This document shows, piece after piece, positions 15,752-23,351 of a stretch of 43,368 nucleotides of DNA; position 1 is the stretch's first letter, and every line of letters begins with the position of its first letter. The stretch is from positions 1-43,368 of the forward strand of contig JASLGG010000047.1 of NCBI GenBank assembly GCA_030150265.1. The letters are read 5' to 3'. Below the pieces are notes generated by a model. The model did not search any database. It saw nothing but the letters and a program-made list of their open reading frames with translations, and had not been told where the DNA came from. A program made the translations under genes and the position numbers. This DNA comes from Protaetiibacter sp. Lineage in GTDB: Bacteria > Actinomycetota > Actinomycetes > Actinomycetales > Microbacteriaceae.

Positions 15752-16735
15752 TCAGGCGCGCGCGGCGAGCCGGTCGAAGGCCGCGTCGAGCTCCGCGTCG
15801 ACCGGCTGGCGGGCGGCATCCGCGAGGTGCCACTCGACGATCTCGCGGGCGCCCTCGGCGAACGGGGTCGTCGCGACCCAGCCCGGCACGAGCGTCTTGA
15901 TGCGCGTGTTGTCGAAGAGCACCGAGTGCGCCTTGTCGCCCACGAGCCCGGGCCCGAGCTCGGGGAGCTCGCGGGCGATGGCGTCGGATGCGACGTGCAC
16001 GATCCGGGGCTCGACGCCGAGCGCGCGGCCGAGCAGGCGCGCGATGTCGTCCCAGGTGAGCGACTCGTCGCCCGTGATGTGCACGGGGCTGCCGATCGCG
16101 TGCGGGTTGCCGAAGAGGCCCACGAAGGCGCGCGCGAAGTCGCGGGCGTGGGTGAGCGTCCACCAGCTCGTGCCGTCGCCGTGCACGACGACGGGCTTGC
16201 CGTCGAGCATCCGGCGGAGCGTCGTCCAGCCGCCCTCGAGCGGGATGAGGGTCTCGTCGTAGGTGTGCGAGGGCCGCACGATCGTGACCGGGAAGCCCGT
16301 GTCGCGGTAGGCGGCGACGAGCAGGTCCTCGCAGGCGATCTTGTCGCGGGAGTACTGCCAGAACGGGTTGCGCAGCGGGGTCGACTCGACGACCGGCAGC
16401 TGGGCGATCGGCTTCTGGTAGGCGGATGCCGAGGAGATGAAGAGGTACTGGCCGGTGCGTCCCGCGAAGAGGGCGGCATCCGCCTCGACCTGCGCGGGCA
16501 CGAAGGCGCGGAAGGTGGCGACGACGTCGAACTCGCGCCGGCCGACGGCCGCCGCGACGGATGCCGGGTCGTCGGCGTCGCCCATGAGCACCTCGGCCCC
16601 CTCGACGGGCGGCCGCGTCGTCGAGCGCCCGCGGTTGAGCAGCGTCACCTCGTACCCGCGCTCGACCGCGAGCCGCGACACCGACGAGCTGATGATCCCG
16701 TTGCCGCCGATGATGAGCACCCTCTGCGCCGTCAC
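15752..16735 (-). CDS. NAD-dependent epimerase/dehydratase (extended SDR)
   Basis: 327 residues. The Rossmann motif GGNGIISSSVSRLAVERG at the N-terminus has the pattern GxxGxxx. ISSASAYQKP holds the Ser/Thr region. YSRDKIACE contains the SDR Tyr-x-x-x-Lys with one of its catalytic residues (YSRDK). TIVRPSHTYD is typical for NDP-sugar epimerase-like proteins. The C-terminal part has the DESLTWDDIARLLGRALG segment common in actinobacterial homologues. The substrate is not evident; nucleotide-sugar or chloroplast CSP41-like functions occur in this group. The GTG start has TAGGCT six bases upstream. It is divergent from the M13 peptidase gene. Confidence 0.85.
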   Translation of the reverse strand: MTAQRVLIIGGNGIISSSVSRLAVERGYEVTLLNRGRSTTRPPVEGAEVLMGDADDPASVAAAVGRREFDVVATFRAFVPAQVEADAALFAGRTGQYLFISSASAYQKPIAQLPVVESTPLRNPFWQYSRDKIACEDLLVAAYRDTGFPVTIVRPSHTYDETLIPLEGGWTTLRRMLDGKPVVVHGDGTSWWTLTHARDFARAFVGLFGNPHAIGSPVHITGDESLTWDDIARLLGRALGVEPRIVHVASDAIARELPELGPGLVGDKAHSVLFDNTRIKTLVPGWVATTPFAEGAREIVEWHLADAARQPVDAELDAAFDRLAARA

Positions 16736-16741
16736 CCCGCC

Positions 16742-16747
16742 AGCCTA
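16742..16747 (-). promoter_or_regulatory. -10 hexamer TAGGCT of leaderless gene 16735
   Basis: TAGGCT on the minus strand, six bases, then the GTG start of the epimerase-like gene. The same hexamer and spacing serve the divergent gene at 16922. Confidence 0.55.
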
Positions 16748-16770
16748 CGCACCGCGGCTCGTCCATGTGT

Positions 16771-16853
16771 GGCGGGAGGAAGCGCATGAGTGGGCGGCAA
16801 ACCGAGCAGGCGGCGGGCGATGTTGCTCCCGCCGCCTGCCGGTTCCTCCGCCC
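16771..16853. repeat. 20-bp-period palindromic array, copy C
   Basis: Forward units start at 16771 (GGCGGGAGGAA), 16792 (GGGCGGCAAACC) and 16812 (GGCGGGC). After a 10-nt loop (16818-16827), inverted units start at 16828 (CCCGCC) and 16848 (CCGCCC). The inner stem GCAGGCGGCGGG/CCCGCCGCCTGC is a perfect 12 bp and the gaps are 8 nt on both sides. This copy lies between divergent promoters, so the family is not simply a terminator. Confidence 0.78.
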
Positions 16854-16909
16854 AGAGCCCATCGATCCGGATGCGCCCCCGCCCACGGCGCGTCGCGGGC
16901 GGGGGCGCA

Positions 16910-16915
16910 TAGGCT
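16910..16915 (+). promoter_or_regulatory. -10 hexamer TAGGCT of the leaderless M13 peptidase gene
   Basis: TAGGCT, six bases (GAGAGC), then the ATG at 16922, with no Shine-Dalgarno sequence. Confidence 0.55.
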
Positions 16916-16921
16916 GAGAGC

Positions 16922-18916
16922 ATGACCGACGAGGCTCCCGCCGCCCCCGCCGACGCGAACCCGCACACCGCATCCGGGATCGCCCTCGACGAGCTCGACC
17001 CCGCGATCCGGCCGCAGGACGACCTGTTCCGGCACGTCAACGGACGCTGGATCGAGCGCACCGAGATCCCCGCCGACAAGGCCCGCTACGGCTCCTTCTA
17101 CCTGCTCGCGGAGGCGGCCGAGCTGGCCGTTCGCGAGATCATCGAGGAGGCCCAGCGCGCCGACGCCGGCACCGAGGAGCGCAAGGTCGGCGACCTCTAC
17201 GCGAGCTTCATGGACGAGGAGCGCATCGAGGCCCTCCGCTGGGAGCCGATCCGCGCCGAGCTCGCCTCCGTCGCCACCCTCGGCGACATCCCGAGCCTCC
17301 TCCATGCCCTCGGAGCCTTCGAGCGCGAGGGCGTCGCCGGGTTCTTCGCCGCGTTCGTCGACAACGACCCGGGCGACCCCGAGCGCTACCTCGTGTTCCT
17401 CGAGCAGGCGGGCCTCGGCCTCCCCGACGAGTCGTACTACCGCGAGGAGACCTTCGCCGAGATCCGCACCGCCTACCGCGGCTACCTCGAGCGGATGCTG
17501 ACCCTCGCCGGCTTCGACGAGGCCGCCGCCCGCGCGGGCCGCATCCTCGAGCTCGAGACGGCCCTCGCCTCCCACCACTGGGACAACGTGCGCACGCGCG
17601 ACAGCCAGGCCACCTACAACCCGATGAGCTGGGCGGATGCCGCGGCGCTCGGCGCCGACGCCCCGTTCGGCGCCTGGCTCGACGGCCTCGGTGCGCCCGC
17701 CGGGTCGTTCGACACCGTCGTGGTGCGCGAGCCCAGCTTCGTCACCGGCCTCGCCGGACTCCTCACCGAGGACCGCCTCGAGGCGTGGCGGGACTGGCTG
17801 CGGTTCCAGCTCATCCGCTCCGCGGCGCCGTACCTGCACGACGAGGTCGTGCGCACCAACTTCGACTTCTACGGCACGGCCCTCCAGGGCACGCCCGAGC
17901 TCCGCGCCCGCTGGAAGCGCGGCGTCTCGATCGTCGAGGGCGCGATGGGCGAGGCCGTCGGCCGGGTCTACGTCGAGCGGCACTTCAGCCCCGCCGCCAA
18001 GACGGCGATGGACGAGCTCGTCGCCCACCTCGTCGAGGCCTACCGGGCCTCGATCTCGACCCTCGACTGGATGACCGACGAGACCCGCGTCCGCGCCCTC
18101 GAGAAGCTCGCCAAGTTCACCCCCAAGATCGGCTACCCCGCGAAGTGGCGCGACTACTCCGCGCTCACGGTCGACGCATCCGACCTCGTGGGCAACGTGC
18201 GCGCCACGGCGGCGTTCGAGTTCGCGCGGGAGCTCGGCAAGATCGGCAAGCCGATCGACCGCGACGAGTGGTTCATGACCCCCCAGACGATCAACGCCTA
18301 CTACAACCCCGGCTTCAACGAGATCGTGTTCCCGGCGGCGATCCTGCAGTACCCGTTCTTCGACGAGGCCCGGGATGCCGCGGCCAACTACGGCGCGATC
18401 GGCGCCGTCATCGGCCACGAGATCGGCCACGGCTTCGACGATCAGGGCTCGCGCTTCGACGGCGACGGACGCCTCACCGACTGGTGGACGGAGGCGGACC
18501 GCGCCGCCTTCGAGGAGCGCACCGGCAGGCTCATCGCCCAGTACGACGCGCTCGAGCCCGCGCAGCTGGCCGGCCACCACGTCAACGGCGCCCTCACGAT
18601 CGGCGAGAACATCGGCGACCTCGGCGGGCTCGGCATCGCGTGGAAGGCCTACCTGCTCTCGCTCGACGGACAGGAGCCGCCCGTGGTCGACGGCCTCACG
18701 GGCGCCGAGCGCTTCTTCCTCAGCTGGGCGCAGGCCTGGCAGATCAAGGTGCGCGAGGAGGAGGCGCTGCGGCTGCTGTCGATCGACCCGCACTCGCCGA
18801 ACGAGTTCCGCTGCAACCAGATCGTCCGTAACCTGGACGTGTTCTCCACGACCTTCGGGCTCGCCCCGGGGGACGCCCTCTGGCTCGATCCGGACGACAG
18901 GGTCACCATTTGGTAG
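16922..18916 (+). CDS. M13 family zinc metallopeptidase (PepO/neprilysin-like)
   Basis: 664 residues, the full length of bacterial PepO-type enzymes, which cleave small peptides. The zinc motif HEIGH is at residues 499-503 in VIGHEIGHGFDDQG. The third ligand Glu lies at residue 562 in ENIGDLGG, about 59 residues on, as in the family. NAYYNP and the C-terminal SPNEFRCNQIVRNLDVF (substrate-binding Arg region) are conserved. There is no signal peptide, so it acts in the cytosol. ATG start, leaderless. Its stop codon overlaps the probable start of a beta-lactamase-fold gene, so the two proteins are made together. Confidence 0.95.
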   Translation: MTDEAPAAPADANPHTASGIALDELDPAIRPQDDLFRHVNGRWIERTEIPADKARYGSFYLLAEAAELAVREIIEEAQRADAGTEERKVGDLYASFMDEERIEALRWEPIRAELASVATLGDIPSLLHALGAFEREGVAGFFAAFVDNDPGDPERYLVFLEQAGLGLPDESYYREETFAEIRTAYRGYLERMLTLAGFDEAAARAGRILELETALASHHWDNVRTRDSQATYNPMSWADAAALGADAPFGAWLDGLGAPAGSFDTVVVREPSFVTGLAGLLTEDRLEAWRDWLRFQLIRSAAPYLHDEVVRTNFDFYGTALQGTPELRARWKRGVSIVEGAMGEAVGRVYVERHFSPAAKTAMDELVAHLVEAYRASISTLDWMTDETRVRALEKLAKFTPKIGYPAKWRDYSALTVDASDLVGNVRATAAFEFARELGKIGKPIDRDEWFMTPQTINAYYNPGFNEIVFPAAILQYPFFDEARDAAANYGAIGAVIGHEIGHGFDDQGSRFDGDGRLTDWWTEADRAAFEERTGRLIAQYDALEPAQLAGHHVNGALTIGENIGDLGGLGIAWKAYLLSLDGQEPPVVDGLTGAERFFLSWAQAWQIKVREEEALRLLSIDPHSPNEFRCNQIVRNLDVFSTTFGLAPGDALWLDPDDRVTIW

Positions 18917-19821
18917 AAGCTCCGGCGCTCCGCGAACGGCGGGCGCGCGTGCGTCAGGCGCGCGTGCCGCGCCACTCCGCCGAGCGCGCGGAGCACCTCT
19001 TCAGCGGGTCGTTCGTGGCCCTCGGCGAGCTCGCCTACGCGGGGGCGCACGTCTCGGCGTGCGGGATCGACCTCGACACGGGCGAGCGCGTGCTGTCGAT
19101 CGACGACCGCATCGTGCTGCCGACCGCGTCGGTCGGCAAGGTGCTGCTGCTCATCGAGGTCGCGGCACGGCTGTCGACCCAGCAGGAGGAGCTCGCCGCC
19201 CCGACACTCGACCGCACCGAGACGGATGCCGTGGGCGACGCCGGCCTCTGGCGCCACCTCCAGTCCCGCGCGCTCCCCCTCGCCGACGTCGCGACGCTGG
19301 TCGGCGCGACGAGCGACAACGTCGCCACCAACGTGCTGCTGCGCACCGTCGGCCTCGCGGCGGTGCGCGAGCGCACCGAGCGGCTCGGCCTCCAGCGTAC
19401 CGCCCTCCTCGACCTGGCACGCGACACCCGCGGCCCCGACGACGCCCCGCAGCTCTCCGTGGGGTCGGCCGCCGAGCTCGCCTGGCTGTTCGCGGCGCTC
19501 GCACGCGGCGAGATCGTCGACGCCGCGACCTCCGCGCGGGTGCTCGGCTGGCTCTCGCTCAACACCGACCTCTCGATGGTGGCGAGCGCCTTCGGCATCG
19601 ACCCGCTCGCCCATAGAGATGCCGATCACGGCATGCAACTGGTGAACAAGACGGGTGCGGCGACCGGTGTGCGCTCGGAGGTCGGTGTGCTGAGGGGTCC
19701 GCGACGCGGCATCGCGTACGCGGTCTCCGTGCAGTTCGAGGACGCCTCCATCTCCTCGCGCCTGCGGGTGCTCGACGCACTGCGCTCGGTGGGGCTCGAG
19801 CTGCTGGAGTATGTGCACTGA
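18910..19821 (+). CDS. Cytosolic class A beta-lactamase-like serine hydrolase
   Basis: About 303 residues. The three class A/DD-peptidase motifs are present: SVGK with Ser74 and Lys77, SDN at 135-137, and KTG at 247-249. The omega loop, which should carry ExxLN before RDT, reads LDLARDTRGPDD, so the deacylating Glu166 appears missing. There is no signal peptide. Real beta-lactam hydrolysis in the periplasm-like space is therefore unlikely; a peptidase or esterase role is more plausible (inference). The ORF opens at a TTG (18910) inside the end of the M13 gene. An in-frame GTG at 18949 is an alternative start, and neither has a clear ribosome-binding site. Confidence 0.8.
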   Translation: MVEAPALRERRARVRQARVPRHSAERAEHLFSGSFVALGELAYAGAHVSACGIDLDTGERVLSIDDRIVLPTASVGKVLLLIEVAARLSTQQEELAAPTLDRTETDAVGDAGLWRHLQSRALPLADVATLVGATSDNVATNVLLRTVGLAAVRERTERLGLQRTALLDLARDTRGPDDAPQLSVGSAAELAWLFAALARGEIVDAATSARVLGWLSLNTDLSMVASAFGIDPLAHRDADHGMQLVNKTGAATGVRSEVGVLRGPRRGIAYAVSVQFEDASISSRLRVLDALRSVGLELLEYVH

Positions 19822-19864
19822 ATCGTCCGGCACCCCGCGCAGCCGACGGTGGGAGGATGGACGG

Positions 19865-21115
19865 ATGCGCACGATCGTGATTGGCGGCGGCATCGCCGGG
19901 ATGGTGGCGGCGCGCGACCGTGCGCTCGCCGGCGACGAGGTCGTGCTGCTCGAGGCGGGCGACCGGCTGGGCGGACGGGTCGTGAAGGATTCCCTCGCGG
20001 GTATAGACATCGACGGTGGGGTCGACCGCTTCGCCAGCTACGGCGCCGAGCTGCCCGCGCTGCTGCGCGAGCTGCACCTCGACGACGACCTCGTGCATCC
20101 GGAGCCGCTGCCGCTGTGGCTCGCGACCGGCGATCGCACGGCGGTCCCGCTGCCTCGGCCGTCGCTCGCCGGCATCCCCGGTGTGCCCCTCGCGCGCGAG
20201 ACCATCGCCGCGATCGGCGGGGGCGCCGCGATGCGGGCGCAGCTCGACGCCCTGCTCCCGGGGGTGGTCGCCGCGAAGGCGACGACGCTCGCGGATCTCG
20301 TGGGCCGGCGGATGGGTGCCGTCGTCCGCGATCGGCTGGTCGCCCCGGCGGTGCGCGCACGGTTCGGCGCGGAGCCGGCGCTGCTCGCCCCGGAGGAGGT
20401 GCATCCGGGGCTGCGATCTGCCCTGCTCGGCACGGGCAATCTCGCGGGCGCCGTGAGCGCCCTCGCGTCCCGTGCTCCGGGCGGCTCCTTCGAGGCCTCG
20501 CTCCGGGGCGGCCTGTTCCGGCTCGTGGAGGCGCTCGAGGCGCAGCTGCACCGCTTCGGCGTCGAGGTGCGCCTCGGCGCGCGTGCCGTACGGATGACGG
20601 ACGGCGGCGTCGAGACCGAGGGAGGCATCCGCATCCGGGGCCGGGCGATCCTCGCGGCGCCGCTCGGCGAGGAGCCCGGCGGGCAGGCGGTCCACGTCAT
20701 CCTCGCCTTCGACGCGGACGAGCTCGCGCGCACCCCCCGGGGCACGGGCGTGCTGCCCGCGAGCGAGGAGCGAGGGGTGCGCGAGCTCCGCCACCTCACC
20801 GCGGAGTGGGCCTGGCTCGCCTCGGCCACGCCGCTGCAGCTCGTGCGACTCTCCTACGCGCCGGATGCCGCACCCACCGTCGAGGGGGCGCACCACGACG
20901 CGGAGCGGCTGCTCGGCACGGTGCTGCCGCAGCCCGCTGATGCCCGGATCGTCGCCTCCGCGCCGCCCGGCGCGCCCGCGCTCGACGAACATGCCATTGA
21001 CGGAATGCATGTCATCGACAAGGCTGGTACGGGGGTCGACGTCGCGACCGCCGTGGCTCGCGCGCGATCGGTCGCCCGCGGGATCGACGGTGGCGGAACC
21101 GCGCACGGCGGTTAA
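19865..21115 (+). CDS. FAD-dependent oxidoreductase, protoporphyrinogen/coproporphyrinogen oxidase-like
   Basis: 416 residues. The N-terminal dinucleotide fold IVIGGGIAGMVAARDRALAGDEVVLLEAGDRLGGRV is that of flavin amine oxidases. The middle part, TLADLVGRRMGAVVRDRLVAPAV and then SFEASLRGGLFRLVEALEAQL, aligns by eye with CgoX/HemY, which oxidises coproporphyrinogen III. It is shorter than typical CgoX, and the C-terminal FAD-binding segment (DGMHVIDKAGTGVDVATAV) lacks the usual GDGI-type pattern, so activity is uncertain. The ATG at 19865 has GGAGG 8 nt upstream; the reading frame extends back to 19811 without support. The nearby HemC fragment and HemD favour a heme-locus origin. Confidence 0.75.
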   Translation: MRTIVIGGGIAGMVAARDRALAGDEVVLLEAGDRLGGRVVKDSLAGIDIDGGVDRFASYGAELPALLRELHLDDDLVHPEPLPLWLATGDRTAVPLPRPSLAGIPGVPLARETIAAIGGGAAMRAQLDALLPGVVAAKATTLADLVGRRMGAVVRDRLVAPAVRARFGAEPALLAPEEVHPGLRSALLGTGNLAGAVSALASRAPGGSFEASLRGGLFRLVEALEAQLHRFGVEVRLGARAVRMTDGGVETEGGIRIRGRAILAAPLGEEPGGQAVHVILAFDADELARTPRGTGVLPASEERGVRELRHLTAEWAWLASATPLQLVRLSYAPDAAPTVEGAHHDAERLLGTVLPQPADARIVASAPPGAPALDEHAIDGMHVIDKAGTGVDVATAVARARSVARGIDGGGTAHGG

Positions 21116-21118
21116 GCT
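21113..21118 (+). promoter_or_regulatory. Possible -10 hexamer TAAGCT before the ytxH-like gene
   Basis: TAAGCT overlaps the stop codon of the flavoprotein gene and lies 56 bp before the next ATG. It may start a separate transcript for the small membrane genes. No -35 element was assigned. Confidence 0.3.
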
Positions 21119-21173
21119 GGAAGCCGGTTCGCCTCAGACGACCCCGCCCGGCGGACGGAGAACGGAGCGCACC

Positions 21174-21524
21174 ATGAAAGGCAAGATCCTCTTCATCGCA
21201 GGCCTCGGCGTCGGCTACGTGCTCGGCACGCGTGCCGGCCGGGAGCGCTACGAGCAGATCAAGGCCGCCGCCTCCCGCTTCTGGAACGCCCCCGTGGTGC
21301 AGAAGCAGGTCGACACCGTGCAGGACTTCGTCAAGGACAAGGCGCCCGAGGTCGCCGAGTTCGTCGCCGACGGCGCCAAGAAGGTCGTGGCGCAGGTGTC
21401 GGGCCGCTCCTCGGGCTCTGCGAAGGGCGCGGCGAAGAGCACGGGCTCTGCGAAGGCCGGCACGGCATCCGCGACCGCGAGGAAGGGCGCCGCGGGGTCG
21501 AGGTCGTCGGGCTCGAGCTCCTGA
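21174..21524 (+). CDS. YtxH-like small membrane-associated protein
   Basis: 116 residues. The N-terminus MKGKILFIAGLGVGYVLGTRAGRERYEQI has a short hydrophobic glycine-zipper-like segment followed by the TRAGRERYE motif common in actinobacterial proteins annotated as YtxH-like. A coiled amphipathic stretch follows (residues 30-75), then an Ala/Ser/Gly/Lys-rich basic tail that is probably disordered. A CGGAG ribosome-binding site precedes the ATG. It heads a run with the holin-X and DUF3618 genes; all three are membrane-linked and probably co-transcribed. The function is unknown. Confidence 0.75.
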   Translation: MKGKILFIAGLGVGYVLGTRAGRERYEQIKAAASRFWNAPVVQKQVDTVQDFVKDKAPEVAEFVADGAKKVVAQVSGRSSGSAKGAAKSTGSAKAGTASATARKGAAGSRSSGSSS

Positions 21525-21534
21525 GGAGGAGCCG

Positions 21535-21960
21535 ATGACCGCATCCACCCCGGGGCCGAAGCCCCGCAAGCGCTCGCTCGTCGAGCTGCTCACGAGCCTG
21601 CCCGAGCAGGTGCAGGAGCTCGTGCGGCGCGAGATCGAGCTCGTCAAGACCGAGCTCGTCGAGAAGCTCAAGGCGCTCGGCGCCGGCGCCGGTCTGCTGC
21701 TCGCGGCCGTCGTGGTGCTGCTGTTCTTCGTGGGCGTGCTGCTGACGCTCGCGATCATCGGGCTGAGCGCGGTGATGCCCGCGTGGGCGGCGGCGCTCGT
21801 CGTGGCCGGGGCGCTGCTGATCATCGCCGTGGTGCTCGGGATCGTCGGCTACCGCATCCTGATGCGCGGCATCCCGCCGATCCCGACCGAGGCCATCGCA
21901 TCCATCCAGAAGGACATCTTCGCCATCAAGGGCGAGGGGAGACGAGGTTCCGATGAATGA
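21535..21960 (+). CDS. Phage-holin-superfamily (Holin-X) membrane protein
   Basis: 141 residues. The N-terminal cytoplasmic amphipathic helix is SLVELLTSLPEQVQELVRREIELVKTELVEK, followed by two hydrophobic helices (about residues 50-75 and 80-105) and a short C-terminal tail. This matches the actinobacterial Holin-X family, which despite its name is a common housekeeping membrane protein rather than a phage holin. GAGGAG lies just before the ATG. Its stop overlaps the ATG of the DUF3618 gene by 8 bp. The three small genes together probably shape or bind the membrane; the molecular role is unknown. Confidence 0.85.
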   Translation: MTASTPGPKPRKRSLVELLTSLPEQVQELVRREIELVKTELVEKLKALGAGAGLLLAAVVVLLFFVGVLLTLAIIGLSAVMPAWAAALVVAGALLIIAVVLGIVGYRILMRGIPPIPTEAIASIQKDIFAIKGEGRRGSDE

Positions 21961-22192
21961 CGCCACCGCACAGGCGAAGGCGGCCGCGCAGACGGCCCGC
22001 CGTCAGCTCGCAGACACCCTCGACGCGATCGAGGACAAGTTCGACGTGCCGAAGCGCGCGAGCGAGCTCGCGGGCAAGGCGAAGTCGGCCTACGAGAAGA
22101 ATCCCGTGCCGTGGATCGTGGGCGGTGCCGCCGTCGCGATCATCACGGTCGGGCTGGTCGCCTGGGCGATCTTCGGTCGCGACGACGACTGA
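21953..22192 (+). CDS. DUF3618 domain-containing membrane protein
   Basis: 79 residues. The sequence AAQTARRQLADTLDAIEDKFDVPKRASELAGKAKSAYEKNPVPWIVGG followed by one transmembrane helix (VAIITVGLVAWAIFG) is the DUF3618 layout: an amphipathic helix, an R-x-x-L-x-x-T-L-D-A-I-E-D-K-x-D motif, and a C-terminal anchor. It overlaps the holin-X gene and probably works with it. Function unknown. Confidence 0.85.
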   Translation: MNDATAQAKAAAQTARRQLADTLDAIEDKFDVPKRASELAGKAKSAYEKNPVPWIVGGAAVAIITVGLVAWAIFGRDDD

Positions 22193-22242
22193 GGGACCCT
22201 TCGCGATTCGCGCCCATCGCGCGCGAGGGGGAGGATAGCCGG

Positions 22243-22542
22243 GTGACGTCCACCCCCGACTCTCACGGATCGTCGCTCGCGGCCCAGGCCGAGCGCGGCG
22301 TGTTCACCCGGCTCCCCGGATGCGGCTCGCAGCTCACCGCATCCGCGTTCCTCGACGGCGGGCTGCTGTTCCTGTCGGCCGAGGTCACCTCGCCCGACGG
22401 CGAACGGCGGCTCACCGCCTCGCACGCCCTCTACCCGGAGGACTCCCGCGATCCCGCCGGCGAGCTCGCCGAGCGGGTGGCGGACGAGCTGCGGGAGGCA
22501 GGTGCGGAGGCGCTCGCGCGGGGCGAGGGCACCGCATCGTGA
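22243..22542 (+). CDS. Orphan C-terminal domain of hydroxymethylbilane synthase (HemC remnant)
   Basis: 99 residues. The body LAAQAERGVFTRLPGCGSQL...DGGLLFLSAEVTSPDGERRL...LAERVADELREAGAEAL aligns along its length with domain 3 of HemC, including the Cys (here Cys27) that binds the dipyrromethane cofactor. The catalytic domains 1 and 2 (about 210 residues) are absent, and the preceding DNA is the DUF3618 gene. GTG start with a good GGGGGAGG ribosome-binding site. The stop overlaps the HemD start as GTGA. On its own it cannot be a porphobilinogen deaminase. It is either a relic kept by operon position or a repurposed small protein. The homology call is by eye and needs a profile search. Confidence 0.72.
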   Translation: MTSTPDSHGSSLAAQAERGVFTRLPGCGSQLTASAFLDGGLLFLSAEVTSPDGERRLTASHALYPEDSRDPAGELAERVADELREAGAEALARGEGTAS

Positions 22543-23336
22543 ACGCCCCCGCCCGCGCGGACCGCTCCTCGCAGCCCGCCCGCCCGTCCCGTCCGCTCTC
22601 CGGCTGGCGGGTGCTCGTGCCGCGCGGCGGCAAGTGGGGCGACGGCGTCGCGGCCTCCGTGCGGTCGGTCGGCGGCGTGCCCGTCATCGCGCCGCTCATC
22701 AACTTCGCGGGGTCCGACGATCCCGCGGCGCTCGCGAACGCCCTGCACGAGCTCGGAGACGGGCAGTTCTCGTGGCTCGTGGTCACGAGCGCCACGACGG
22801 TCGACGTGCTCGTGAGCCAGCGGGTGCGGGTTCCGGATGCGACCCGGGTGGCGGCGATCGGCGAGACGACCGCGGCGGCGCTCCAGCTCGCGGGGTACCG
22901 CGTCGACCTCGTGCCGCAGTCGGACAACTCGGCGCGCGGGCTCGTGAAGGAGTGGCCCGACAGCGCGGGCCGCGGGCGCGTGCTCGTGCCGCACTCCGAC
23001 CTGCCGGAGCCGACCCTCGTCGCGGGCCTGAAGAAGCTCGGCTTCGACGCGGAGTTCGTGACCGCCTACCGCACCGTCGGCGTGCCGGCGGCCGCGGAGG
23101 TGCGGCAGGATGTGGCGTCCGGCCGCATCCGCGCGATCCTCGTCACCTCGGGCTCGGTGGCGCGCCAGGTGGCCGAGCAGCTCGCGCCGTTCCCCGCCGA
23201 CACCGTCGTGGCCTGCATCGGCCCGCGCACGGCGTTCGACGCGCGCGCGGCGGGGCTGCCCGTGCACGTGATCGCGGAGGAGCGCAGCGTCGACTCGCTG
23301 ATCGAGGGGCTCGTGGAGTACGCCGAGGCCGGTTGA
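22539..23336 (+). CDS. hemD: Uroporphyrinogen-III synthase
   Basis: 265 residues, GTG start in a 4-bp overlap with the HemC-remnant gene. The two-domain HemD fold is indicated by VLVPRGGKWGDGVAASVRSVGGVPVIAPLINF, LVVTSATTVDVL, VAAIGETTAAALQLAGYRVDLVPQ, GRVLVPHSDLPEPTLVAGLKKLGFDAEFVTAYRTV, ILVTSGSVARQVAEQL and CIGPRTAFDARAAGLPVHVIAEE. It closes hydroxymethylbilane to uroporphyrinogen III for heme or siroheme. The gene looks intact, yet its partner HemC is reduced to one domain here, and no hemB or hemL follows. Whether the enzyme has substrate depends on a hemC elsewhere in the genome. Confidence 0.88.
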   Translation: MNAPARADRSSQPARPSRPLSGWRVLVPRGGKWGDGVAASVRSVGGVPVIAPLINFAGSDDPAALANALHELGDGQFSWLVVTSATTVDVLVSQRVRVPDATRVAAIGETTAAALQLAGYRVDLVPQSDNSARGLVKEWPDSAGRGRVLVPHSDLPEPTLVAGLKKLGFDAEFVTAYRTVGVPAAAEVRQDVASGRIRAILVTSGSVARQVAEQLAPFPADTVVACIGPRTAFDARAAGLPVHVIAEERSVDSLIEGLVEYAEAG

Positions 23337-23351
23337 GCCGGATCGGACGCG

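Noticed and set aside
21535..21960. Holin-X gene as a sign of a prophage
   Set aside because: No other phage genes are near. This family is a normal chromosomal membrane protein in actinobacteria.
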